Shown here: piece by piece, positions 37,480 to 49,898 of the stretch | Layout of the letters: every line of letters starts with the position of its first letter | Numbering within the stretch: the first letter of the stretch is position 1 | Source: Quillaja saponaria | Lineage: Eukaryota > Streptophyta > Magnoliopsida > Fabales > Quillajaceae | Direction: 5' to 3' | NCBI GenBank assembly: GCA_029379385.1 | Contig: CM055606.1 | Span: 14,843,142-14,907,141 of the forward strand | DNA length: 64,000 nt | The notes under the pieces: model-generated | What the model saw: only the letters and a program-made list of their open reading frames with translations | The model's database searches: none | Told to the model about the DNA's origin: nothing | Position numbers and translations under genes: made by a program

Positions 37480-38060
37480 AATGGATCCTTATAATGAGAA
37501 GTTTTGTTTGTATCAAATTGAGTGAACTTAAGCTGCACAACTCTAATATATACCATGGTGATTCACATTTGCTTCATCAACCTTGGAACTTGGATAGCCA
37601 GGAATTTGACAAACAAATTCTTCTTCATCGTCATCCGAATACTCATCATATATTAGATCCTCGTCAAACTCATTCTTTAAATCATCCATTTGCTAGAAGT
37701 CATTACTAAATAAAGGTGGATTAACATGACATGTCACATCTTTTGACGCTTCAATGCACGATGAATTGCTTGATAATGTTGCATCATGCCTCAATTTATT
37801 ACATTCCAATGAATCATAATGCTCTAGATGTTGTCGAATTTCTTGCGACTCATTTTTTATAGCATTCAACTTGATGTCTCCTTAAATAGTCTTTTAAGAA
37901 GCCAATACCTGTGAACTTATTGAGCCATTGAACAAAAAAAAATCTTTGGTTACACCAATAACAAATGATATAGGGATTCTGAAGGTGTATGAAATTAGGA
38001 AGGGATATTATACAAGTCACCACACTACGGAAATCCACCAAACGGTTAATAGATGAAATC
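37480..38060 (-). pseudogene. Unidentified minus-strand coding-like remnant
   Basis: On the minus strand, about 37697-37550 reads as an acidic peptide containing DEDLIYDEYSDDDEEEF. About 38041-37850 reads as a second segment with several Cys and His. The two are separated by stops and AT-rich sequence. I cannot assign a family; a transposase or other transposon protein is a guess. Confidence that this was once coding is low. Confidence 0.2.
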
Positions 38061-38724
38061 CAATGTAGTAAGCATGAACATCATCTTATCATGCAAACAA
38101 AAAAAAATTGTTGCCATCGAATCTGTCCAGCCATTTCTTGTTTCATCATCTTGATTGACTCAGAATCTATTCTAGTAGAGAATTAATCCTTAAAATTGTT
38201 GGAAAGATAAATGATCAAAATAGACTTGAGGCACGAAAGTTATCGGTTGTCTTTAAGGATTAATTTACCCCACTTGATGCTAGCATATTTCCATCAGGAT
38301 ATATACAAGTTTATTGAAAAATTACAGACAGCACTTCTAGAATTTCTCTTACAAACTCTCTGTAGGACAAAGCAAATAGGTTGTATAGTGAAAGGGTGAC
38401 ACATCGGGTGACACACATCTTCACAAATTGGCTACTAATAAAACAGTTTCAAAAGAAAACTGATTGGAAAGCCTTTTATTTATATTTTAAATTAAAAAAA
38501 AAGGGTAATATCTTAACTAATTTAACAATTATAATTATTTAATTAAATAGCAAAATCCACATCTGTTGTTTTAAACAACACTCATACCAACACTAATATT
38601 ATCTAGGCTTATCTACTATTTGTTTTGCATGATTATATAAGTTTTCAATTCGAACCTGTAAAAAATTTCTCAGTCAATTTTATAAACAAACACTATATGA
38701 AGCAGACTCTATCTTCCTTTCTAC

Positions 38725-39117
38725 TTGTGTAGGTTTTAAGGATCATTTTTTGATATTTGCCTATTTTGGGTACATTGGAGGGAGCACCTGATGTGAAAAT
38801 ATGGTTGCAAATTTACAAGGCAACTATACATGCGTAATTCACAAAGGTGAATTGTGTTTCTTGAGCTTATTGGAGAGTTGGCATTGGTCATGTTATTAAT
38901 CTGTTTTTCATGCCTAAATTTTGCTTGGCTTCATACATTTAGATGGCTGCTTAACTAACTCTGTGACTGACTGGTAACCTGGGCATAATGGTTGTTGGCA
39001 GTCACTGGTCATTGCTGATGAAGAGCCAAATGTTCCTATGTGGAATCCTGTATTAATCAAACTTACATCAGATGAGTTGCTGCTATTCTACAAAATATGC
39101 CAAGAGGTTCAAAAATA
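38725..39117 (+). pseudogene. Decayed BNR/Asp-box (sialidase-like) protein fragment
   Basis: Two short blocks resemble the plant BNR/Asp-box protein family. The first, about 38738-38836, reads KDHFLIFAYFG, then after a frameshift EGAPDVKIWLQIYK, and stops. The second begins after a TTGGCAG splice-acceptor-like site near 39000 and reads [19 protein letters not shown] followed by [15 protein letters not shown] and a stop at about 39115-39117. Intact family members have AYFGG, EGAPDVKIW, WNPVLFKLP and LLLFYKIGQEVQKWSG in the same order. Everything after the second block is missing. The position between DGK and SMAX1 matches that of a BNR/Asp-box gene in Arabidopsis, which strengthens the call. 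Confidence 0.65.
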
Positions 39118-39739
39118 AAGTTTTTACAGTGTTGTTATGGTGCAATTCTTTTCATGCATCTATGCTAGAAGATCTGACTTCACTGGCTCATTTTTCTTCT
39201 GGTAGCATGTTATTCTTAGACCAAAATTAATGGTTGTACATTACATGACATTAGCAGAGGAAATAAGATTGCTTTTTCTTTGTCTGTATAATATACAGGC
39301 TATTCTGTCACAAATTAATGATTGTAAATGAGTAAGACACTAAGACCTCTGCTTAAACATGGTTACTCTCTGTTGTTTTAGAATACTGAACTTATGGTTG
39401 TAGTTTGATCATAATAAATTATTTGTATGATCATTGCATGATAGTAATATTTTTTTTTGAGTTACTAGAGTGATATTATTCTCACTTTCTGTTTCATTAA
39501 TATTTGAATGTTTGCCCCGTGGATGTAAAAAAAAATATATATATTTGGCTGTTTATGATATTTCTTCAAATTCTGGATGGGCTCAATTTTTATTTTTTTT
39601 TCTTTTATAAAACTAGAAGTTTTTGTAACCAATAGAAAACTATTTATGTAATTTATCACCAAAACAAAATTACAAGTTATGTTATTTTATGTATATAAAT
39701 ATATTTATTATAAATTTATATATAAAAACCAAGATTATA

Positions 39740-39904
39740 GCAAATAAATTAAACAAGTAGGCTCGCAAGTTAACAACTTGACTTTTGGAAAAATTGAGTA
39801 CTATACGAGTTCAAAATAAAGTTCTAGATCGGCTAATTTTTTACAACTTGATCCAAGCTCTTAAAAAATAGCTCATAAGCTAATTCAGCTCACTGCTATC
39901 CCTA
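39740..39904. mobile_element. Truncated copy of the 9192-type hAT MITE
   Basis: The stretch runs from AGTAGGCTCGCAAG to GCTCACTGCTATCCCTA and parallels the right half of the MITE at 9192-9651 (TTCAAAATAAAGTTCTAGAT against CTTAAAATAAAGCTCAAGAT, and ATCCAAGCTCTT against ATCCAAGCCCTT). No matching left end or target duplication is visible. Confidence 0.55.
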
Positions 39905-39984
39905 ATTTTTTCCCCTTAATGACATATAATAATAAAAATAAAGGCGGCAAACATAGTAGTGAAAACAGTGAATAATTCAATGTT

Positions 39985-40110
39985 GTGCATGATGACCCTC
40001 CTTGGCTAACAAGTCTGCAACTTTGTTTACCTCTGGATAGCAATCTTCAGACAGTGTCACCTATGGAACTCCTGAAAGAATGATTTGCAATCATCAATAA
40101 GACACCCTAA
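39985..40110 (-). pseudogene. RNase H-like remnant, probably from a LINE
   Basis: Read on the minus strand, the sequence gives CLIDDCKSFFQEFHR, then after a stop and frameshift EDCYPEVNKVADLLAKEG. This is the pattern at the end of plant LINE/RNase H-like domains (…REANRVADxLAKxG). It is short and broken. The rest of the element is not recognisable. Confidence 0.4.
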
Positions 40111-41677
40111 AGAATGATTATAGTTATTATAACTCCATATCTCGCTGCTCTAATCACAGCTGAGGAAACTTCAACTTTAGTATCCCAATATATCATTGCA
40201 CTGCTGTGCTGAGCTTCTTTTAATGTAGTGGACTAGTGGTTTGTAAATATACATACTTCCCAACTTATTAGACCATCAAGACAGAACTCATTTACTTGGT
40301 CTCGCAGCTAAGGTATGCAAGCCTATTACTATGCGAGGCCCATGTTACCGGGCAAATACCCTACCTTGCATAAAATGGGCAATTGTAAGGAGAGAAACAC
40401 TCAAGCACCACAGCAGATAACAGACACATTTCCTACATGAAAATGAAGCAGAAAAACTAGAATAGGGCAATTAATCTATGTTATTTCCTTTTCCTTTCCC
40501 TTCCTTTTGTGAATTTTATTTTGTAAATCTAGAAAATCCAAATCTTTTTTTATCATTATATCGTCTATAGGAGTTGGTAGTGTTGATTTCTGTTTGATTT
40601 CCTTCACCAATTTATTGGAAACCCATCACCAACAAAGCCTAAAGTACGTACTCTAAAATTGAAAAGGAAAAAAAAAAAAAAAAAAACCAAATCTATGAAA
40701 TGCAGTGTATGTGAACACTGAACAGCGATACCTAATGCGTAATTCGCAAACTACAAGCCCAAAAAAAAGGACACTCGGTAATTGATTTCCGTACCCTCCA
40801 TAATAAAGAACAATAATAAGTCATTTTGCCATGCAGCATGAATTCAATTCCAACAGAAATTCGGCGCCAATTCCGGGAGTTGCATGTTATTGGACCAACC
40901 GACTTTACTTTTTGCATTTGGTGCTCCCTCCAATTTTCCCATCTGATTTATGAAATTTTGCTCCAACAGTTAATGTTTGAAAAAGAAACTTGAATTCCAA
41001 GCCCAGGAAATTAATGAATAAATATATAATAGATAGTAGTAAATCTGAAAAGGATTCCAAACCAAAACCCATAAAACAAAGGGTGGGTGATAGATAGATA
41101 GATAGGTGGTAATAAACACAAAAAGTTCAAGTGCATAGTTAGTACACTACAGACTAAATGCATGCGTATTGCATAGGCCCACTTAAAAGCTTTAAGAGTT
41201 TTCAATGGTAAAAGAAAAAGTCTCTGTATGGTATCTTTGTTCTCTATCTCCCCCTCAAGTTATCTTTCAACGCACCACTAAAGATGTTAAAAAGTTGTAG
41301 TCATTAACATATGCCATCCTTTATTTAACTTCTTTCTAACATGAAAGTTTCTAGGTTTGAACTTTGAGCTACAGCCCTTTTCTGCCTAATTTTGCAGGCG
41401 CGCGTTGAATCTTTTAGGTCATTTTGCCTTTATATAATAAGCCTCTCTATTTTATTGGCCTGTATTATAAGGATGATTGTATAAAAGAAAGAAAAACAAA
41501 TAATATATCTCAACATCCATAAATTTGAATTTTCACGAAATACACTTTTGGGAGGAGATGAAATTTAACCTGTAAAAGGAACATGATCCTTTCCTGTATA
41601 CGGAGAAATCCATTTCTGATTGTAATTACTTTGTTTAACTGTCAGTGTTCTATTCTCCTGTCCAGAGTCTGCATACA

Positions 41678-42058
41678 ATGGAAGAAAAACATATAAAATG
41701 GAAAAGAAAACTTGTAAAAACAAACTGTGGAGGTGATGGAGATATGGAGGAGAAGGCTTTCCATCATCATCTCATGGTTATAGTGGTATTATTATCTTTT
41801 ATGACTATTATGAGCTTGACTTTTCTCATTACACATGTTCTAATTATAATTCTCATTTATTACTCTAAGGACTTTATAATCACACATAACCACATGATGA
41901 TTATTCGAAGAAAAAGAAAAGATAGAAGAAAGACAAGACCACCCCAGTTATGTAATAAGTATGCATGTAATAAGATTATTTACTTTTTATTTTTGTTTCT
42001 GTTAAAGTGTGCACCACCTAACAAAATGTTTCTTACGCTTATTTTCACCAAAAAATAA
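41678..42058 (+). CDS. Hypothetical small membrane protein (doubtful)
   Basis: An ATG at 41678 opens 126 codons. The product would have a charged start (MEEKHIKWKRK), one strongly hydrophobic stretch of about 35 residues, then a basic segment (IIRRKRKDRRK) and a second short hydrophobic stretch. I recognise no family. Codon use is AT-driven and similar to the surrounding non-coding sequence, so a chance open frame is at least as likely. Confidence 0.15.
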   Translation: MEEKHIKWKRKLVKTNCGGDGDMEEKAFHHHLMVIVVLLSFMTIMSLTFLITHVLIIILIYYSKDFIITHNHMMIIRRKRKDRRKTRPPQLCNKYACNKIIYFLFLFLLKCAPPNKMFLTLIFTKK

Positions 42059-44841
42059 ATAAATTAATGGTGATTGAAGAAAACTGAATTTTCATAAAGA
42101 GCAAAGAAAGATTACACAACAGTCCAATCACATATGCACATAGCTTATGTAATACTCTTTGGATTAGTAAGCTTCATACATAGCAACTATAGTGCTTTAA
42201 TTTTATTTTCTAATTTATACATATTTATGCTTTGACTTATTTGCATAATGGAACACAATTTAATTAAGCCCAAAAATTAGATGCAGGCTCTTAGGTTTGA
42301 AAGTTGGCTTTTTTCAATGAGATATTTCAAATTAACTTTACAGTTTTTCCAATTGCTATGTATAGAAAATAGGAACAACTAGTACTGTTAATTAACATAA
42401 AAAGGAAATCCATCTTAGCTTGAATATCCATGAATGCACTGATAAACTATGGCAATCACATTGTCTTTCTCAGAGAAAAGGTCCCCCTGATATTAAATAT
42501 GCCACCTAATATATTGTTTCATGGGATATATACAGTAGAGATAAGTATGGAGTGGTGACCCAAGGTGCAATTATGAATTTAGGTTGAAAGTGGCATGATC
42601 AGGCTGTACTCAAACTTGTATTCAATGCATTATTTATATGTAGGTCCTTATTAGGTTCATAGTGTATAAAAGAAGAGTAATAATGATAAGGATAACTTTG
42701 GTTTGGTAAATAGGATCTAGAGAAGAATATAAATTAATGTGTATGATTTTACTTATTATTTGTTCTTTGGTTCTTCCTCCTGAAAGCTTCATGTTGGCTT
42801 AAAATCAAAAAGCTTCATGGTGAATTGTATTTGCATTTTATAGATTTACACGTGTGCGTGTTGTATTGTATTCGCATCAACTTATTTGTATTCTTACATT
42901 TCTTAACTTTTAATCTAAAAAAATGAGTTATTGTTTGTGATTATAAAATTCATTGAAATATAAAACATCAAAATTTTGTTATATGATCATAATCGTGTCA
43001 GTAGTCATGTCAATGTTCCTATGTTGGTGCTTCTTCAATTTTCAATGTCAAATAAAGATTTGATAATGGTGATACTGAAAAATGATAAATTATAAATTCA
43101 TGTTATAAGTTGACAGAGACGAAATTTACACCTAAAATTTAATTAATTATTCGTTATCCTCAATAATAACTAAAATAATTAGTGTAGGTCCCTTCAAGAA
43201 GTGTATCTGGAAAAGATCTGTCGTAACTTTTATAAACACATTTTAAAACCTAATAACTTTATGCTTGAATTGCAACCCATTACAGCTTCAAAAGTTTGAT
43301 GTATGATTTAAGTGTTACGTAGGCAGATGTCCTCCTTTTCAATATGTAACCCAAAGGTCCACTCGTTTCAGATTAATTTTGTTAATTTCTTTCTTAAAAA
43401 GTTGAATGCTTGTGTGTAAAGTTTGAGGGATTAGTGCTTGGGATAAACTAAAATTTCAAAAGGCTATTTAATTAGTGGGAAAAAGTGGCTTTTCATCATC
43501 TGCCTCGTCTAATTGAAGTGGGATTTTCTAACTCCTAAGAATTCTAATTGCTCCAAAAGTTTAAAAAGTAAGTAGATGCCATGTTCTTTCAAATTAACAA
43601 AGCTTTATGAGGTGGGATTTTGGCATCTTCTAGTCGTTCTCTTTGATAAAATTAAGATTCATATATATATATATATATACACGTAGGCTGAATTTGATTA
43701 GGTTTAGATGGGGCGGTGCCTCCCATCATCATATACAATTCAAGCGAGGCTTCACTTTTAATAAGCATGCTTAGAAACTTTAATTAAGAATACAATATAT
43801 TTAGTACCATTAAAGAATAAACTTACATATAAAATTAAGGGTTGACTTAGTTGTTATAACCCTCATAACTCGATAATGTAAAAAAAAAAATTAAAAAAAA
43901 TCGAGTCTTAGACAAAGTGTAAAGTACTGTTATAAAAATAAACAAATTAAATAAGTAATAATGTAATTGAACATGTTATAATTGACATTAAAATATGAAA
44001 TTGAACAATTAGAAGTAACTCATATATATATATATAATAAATAATAACAGTGTAATTGGGACACGTTAAGATTTAACAACTCAACATACGTTCAGGATAT
44101 GATATGTACATCGTCGTGGCAAAGTAAATAATAATATTTTTTCAAACAACTGTCTATTTAGTTAAACTAAACTGAATTAAAATAAAAGATTATTTGAATC
44201 TATGAATATATATATATATATATATACAGACATGTAAATTAATTATCATCATCAAATTGATTGATTTGTAACTTTAGTTAATTGTAAACTTGCTATTTAT
44301 AAGTAGAACAAATGTGTAAACAATTTAAATATTTAAGATATAAGTATATATTTATAGAAACACCTACAACCAAGATTAAATTTAAGCCATAATTTTAAAA
44401 CCATTGATTTTGATCCCATTGGTTGATTTTGTTTACTACCAAAATTTACACATTTTGATCCCATTAGCAAACTTTTGATGTTAACTTTTGTGTTTATAAA
44501 TTATGTGTGTTATTCTTTAGTTAGGTCATGAGTCATGTTTATTACTTTGTTTTGAAGTCAGGGTTACGGTGGATTGGTTACCCAATCCTCCGGCCAGTCA
44601 TGCCTCCATGAAGGGTGTGACATTAGTAGTCAAGAAAGTGTGTTTCATTAATTAACTTCATAATTTCGAATATTTTTGAAAGAAATTGTAGAGAGTAAAT
44701 TTTCATAAATTTTATAATCTTGACATGGATGAAAAATTTTATAATCTTAACATGAATGGTGTCCCTTTTAATAGAGAGGAGAGATAGATTTATCGAAGTA
44801 CTCGTAAGCTTATCCGGTCATCACTAACTATTAAAGAGATG

Positions 44842-45204
44842 CTAAATTACACTTTCAGTTTTTATAATTTGATCAAAAATTCAGTTTCATACCCATATTT
44901 CAAAACAAATTAAATGTTATCCTTAGAGTTTCAAAAATCACCCAATGTGGTCCCTATTGTTACTTTTAGTAATATTTACCTTAATAAGATATGATGTGTC
45001 AAACGAGCATCATGACACATTGACAAGTCATGTAGAACACTATTTGTCGTTTCACATGTCATTTAGTTAGATCTGACGGAATGTGATGACAGGGACCACA
45101 TTTCATGATTTTTGTAACTATAAAAATGACATTTTAATTTTTTGAAGTATAAGAGCAAAACTGAATTTTTGGTCAAATAAATAAACACCAAAAGTATAAT
45201 TAAG
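44842..45204. mobile_element. MITE-like inverted-repeat element
   Basis: The left end (TAAATTACACTTTCAGTTTT…GATCAAAAATTCAGTTT) and the reverse of the right end (TTAATTATACTTTTGGTG…GACCAAAAATTCAGTTT) match over about 45 bases. The middle is non-coding. The target duplication is not clear. Confidence 0.6.
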
Positions 45205-45264
45205 CCAAAAAAGAACAGAGACAAAATTTACAATTGGACATGGCAAAAGTACCTTATGTGCCAA

Positions 45265-45294
45265 GCAATTTGCAATTTGCAATTTGCAATTTGC
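45265..45294. repeat. (GCAATTT)4 minisatellite
   Basis: Four perfect 7-bp units. Confidence 0.9.
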
Positions 45295-48200
45295 TGATGT
45301 GAATGGTGGAGATTAGCCTTCATGAGAATTAGTTCTTGTAACAGTTTTGCACTAATAAAATTCAAAAATAATTAAATATTTATTTAGAACTAAGCAGGCA
45401 GTGGATCAAGATCCCATCAGACATACCACAAAGTTGGCATAATTTAAGTTTGTCAAAATCAATATATGATCCCGTCTACAAAATATCTAATTTAAAATGG
45501 GCAAAGTTGAACTAAAATCCAATCCAATCCTGAAGCTATGCTTAAATTTTTCTTATCTTTTAAAATGTTTTTTTTTGTGTATATCATCGGTACACACATA
45601 AAAAATATGATCGAATATATAACTAGATCCAATCAACCTAATGTATCAAATTATCATTTGCATAAAAGCATACTAAGTCACTCAAAAAAACAAAAAACAA
45701 AAGTAAAATACATGAAAACTTTTTCTTAGGTCTTGCATATATATATCTTGGTGATGAATCTGTTCACTGTTCATAATTCTCACGACTAATATCTTAAAAA
45801 AAATTACATATGCATTTGTACATGTTATATACTATTGTTTTTTTCCGACAGTGGTAGGTGATTAAAACATATTCGTATATTTTAGGTGAATAACAACTTA
45901 AATAATTGAACGTAACGATTTTTAGTGATGAAAGGAATCCTACAAAATTATAAAAAAAAATCTCTAATTAATTTATAATTACGATTTAGTTCGGTTGAAT
46001 TAAACATTCTACATTTATCCAATCACATATATTTTAATGCATTACAATTAGTAAACCATTGATATATTGCACATTATTTAGGAATAGAAAAAATTTATGA
46101 CACATATGTTAATCTTTTTTCCCTTGTTACATCTTGGAATGCTTATTAGCTACTCATACATATAAAAGGAATCACTTTATTTCTATATTTTGTCATGCTT
46201 TAGTTGGAGTAACATTAAATATCACGTTCAAGCTAATTGAAAGCTTCTTTTCTAAATGGAAATGAATGATGATACAATTCTTCTATTATCACTGTAAAAA
46301 GGGGGAGCCAACGGTCATCTTTTTGATTGATTGCTGCTATTTCTGCCTATTTCATCTTTCCAAAAAAAGCAAGTCTACTTTCCTTTATTCTAAACTAAAA
46401 AAAGGAGAAGGAAAGTGGAGTGGAGGAGGTTGAGAAGAGGAATAAAAGTCTACTTGCTTTGAGTGCAAGAAGCTACCAAAAACTTTTTGGAGGAGATCAT
46501 GACTCAGTTCATCAAGCTGTGTGAGTGGTTTGTTTGTTATATTTACTTGCTTAAAGTTTGACCTTCATGACATGATTGTAACATATTATTTACAAAAGTA
46601 ACAAAAAGCATGCTAGCTAGTTAGCTAGGTGGGGTTTGGCTTGCACTACTGAAAAAAATTATACATGTTGGACCTTTTGCCTCATAATATTCCATCAATT
46701 AGGCTTAGCTATTACTTAATTATCATATATATATAATTTAGAATATGATCAATTTGAAATTAAACTATGTGTTGATCCTTTTTTGAGTTTATGCCATAGT
46801 TTCTTCTTTTTTTTCTTTAATAAATAATATAATTTCAATATGATATCATAATCTTATAACTAAGTTATCAAACATTCAATTATATGTCGCAAGTTCAAAA
46901 TTAAATGTAGTATAAAAAATAAAAATCTTATGTTTTGTTTACTTATTAACATTTATTTTTGGAAGGGAGAGGGGCTCAGTTATCAATATGGGAGGATATG
47001 CATACCGTTGGTTAAAAGATGTGTTTTGTTGAAATTACACGAAAGGTTGAAAAAAAAAAAAAAAAAATACATGTTATGTCATTATGTGATCTAGCAAACC
47101 TTACTTGGAGCTGGGGGAAAATTTAGAAAGACCTCTATATGATAGTTTCTCTATTATTGGTGAGGTGGGATTTGAAAAATATTAAACGCAAGGATTGTAG
47201 TGGAAAAACTTTTCTCTTATGAAGGAACCTATACTACAAAGCAACAACACCTTTCTGACCAAAAAAAAAAAAAAAAGCAACAATACCTTTTGATAATGAT
47301 GATGGTGATGATATGATGATACTAACTCATCATGTAGCTAGAGGTAGAGAATTTCAATTTGAGAACGAGGGAAGAAAGTAAAATGAGAGAAAATAGATGT
47401 AGCTAAAAGTGGGATAGAAAGGCCTTGGGGTGTTGCAGTCTCTTAAAGATAGTCTTTTGAAAATGGAAGAAATTAAGAGAGCTCTTATTCATGGAAATAA
47501 TGATAAGTTCAAATTTTTTTTTTTAACATTACCAATAAGTCTATGTACTAAATTAACACTTTCAATATGTTTTGTTTTCCATCTTTATATGTAGACAAAA
47601 AAACAAAGAAGAATGTGTTTAATTTTTAATTTTTTAGTTAATTTGTAGTTCACCTAATATTTTTTTTAGTTCATATATTAAGATCTTTTATTTTTGAGAT
47701 ACATTTTTAAAAATAAGTTATAAATATTAACTCGTAACATTTTACACCACTTACCCTTATTTTATATTTAATTTTTAGTTTAAAATTTTGATTATGTATA
47801 CTACTTTTAAAAGAGCTTATTAATTTTTAAAAATATAAAAATTATTATTTAATAATTAGCAGAAGCATTTAATTTTGTCTTTTTAAATAAGTCCTATTTT
47901 TTATTGTAGGCATGAAAAAAAAATATAAACACGAGTTAGAGTTTGAAAATAATATGTTTTTTTATAAATAAATAAAAAAAGACGATGAGAATTATTTTTA
48001 AATATTTATTCAAAAATAAATAAAATAGTTTCATTAGTGTTACGATTTTTTAAAAGTTGGTTTAGTTAACAATATTTTAAACTTACCAAAAAAACATAAA
48101 AAATGATATAAAATGCTTCCATTTAGAATTTATGACTAATTAAAAAAATAACTTAAAAATATAAAAGAAAATTACTTATCATTACTTTTTCTATTATTCT

Positions 48201-49845
48201 TTGATGAACTGTGAATTGTCGTTAGCGAAGGGTACTACTGCCATTTTAGTAATGGGAAAAATAATAGGGACCAGAGATTCGTTGAAGGTAATAAATGCAA
48301 AAAGTTGAATTTCATTGGCTCTCTTTGTTTTTTTGATGAAATCATTGGCTCTCTGTATACTTTCAACCTTTCACTTTTTTCTCGGTGAGAGAAATAAGAT
48401 TAACGCGTCATTTTTTCTTTTTCTTTCATGTTTCTCACGTACAAACAATCCTTATCCAACCCTTAAATGTGATAATTTCGAAGACAAAAGTGGCATAATA
48501 TAATAATATATTGTGATAGCAGGCTAAGTTGGTTTGAAGTATCTTTTAAAGATAATATAATAATTATTTAAAAATAATATAATAGTATAAAATTATTTAA
48601 TTAATTAATTTTATATAATATTTGATAATAATATAATTATATAGATTTATATTATTAACTCTTTTTATATATATTAATATAATTTAATATATTGTATAAT
48701 TTTATACTATATAATCTTTTTATGATAAATTAAACAAAGATTTGAAATTTGAGAAAATTGACACTAACTGCTAATGATAGGAAGTGTAATGTTAAAATAT
48801 AATAACTTTGACATTAGGAAATCATTGTGCCTTAAAGGAAAACTAAATAAGATTGTGTAATCATCTTGGATAATCCATGTTGGGTTCCAACGCATTAGTT
48901 TTTTGAACCATTGATAACCAAAAAAAGGAAGAAAAAGAAAAGTAACTTCATTTAGTTTATCCAAAATGACAATAATAATTCAAATATAATTAGGCATTTT
49001 TATTTTATTTTAGGGACAATTATACTTTATTTCATGAACTATCAATGAATTTTGTAATACTCGATAAATTATTAGATTAGGTAAATAGTCCTCTTATTTG
49101 AGTTATAATTAACAAATAACCTACAATCATCTAAATTAGTCATAAAATCTAACAAATTAATTTTAAAAAGACTAAACTATCCTTATTATAAATTTTTATT
49201 TTTATTTTTTATGTCTTTCACTTTTTATCTCTTGTTTCTTCTTTTATTTTATTTTCTTTTACTAGTAATTAAAATCACTATATTTATTCAATTTTAGTAT
49301 ATTATTTAATATATAATACAATAATAAGAAAATAAAACTTTTGATAAAAATGTCATCATTAAATATAAATTGAAATAATAACTTGTATAATTTTTATAAA
49401 TGAAATAAATAAAATTAAGTAAATATATTAATAATTTAAATATTATGACAAGAAAATATAAATTATGAATGTTTCAAATATTATCTATATATATATGTTA
49501 AAATTAAGTCAATATAAAGAATTTAATTTCATAAAAAGAAAAAGAAAAAAAAAGAGGATAAAAATTACGAATGAATCAAAGAGGATAAAAGTCTAAATAC
49601 TAATTATTAAGAAACAATAAAATATTAAATTTTAACTCTTATTCTACTTTAATATAATCTAACTATTATAATCAGATTTTAATACAAATATCAATCTTTT
49701 AATAAATTCTAATTCATAAATATGCATGTGGGCTTTTCCCAATAAATGGACGGAAAGAGACGAGTGGTGGTGGCGGAATGGTGGTTTAAAAAGCTAAAAA
49801 GGAAGTAGTTGTTGAGTTTTGAGAGATCGAAAATCGCGTAAAAGG

Positions 49846-49898
49846 CAAGGAAAGGAAAGGAAAGGAAAGGAAAAGTAAGGAAAGGAAGAGAAAGGAAG
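49846..49898. repeat. (GGAAA)n purine tract
   Basis: Repeated AAGGA/GGAAA units, almost all purine on the plus strand. Confidence 0.85.
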
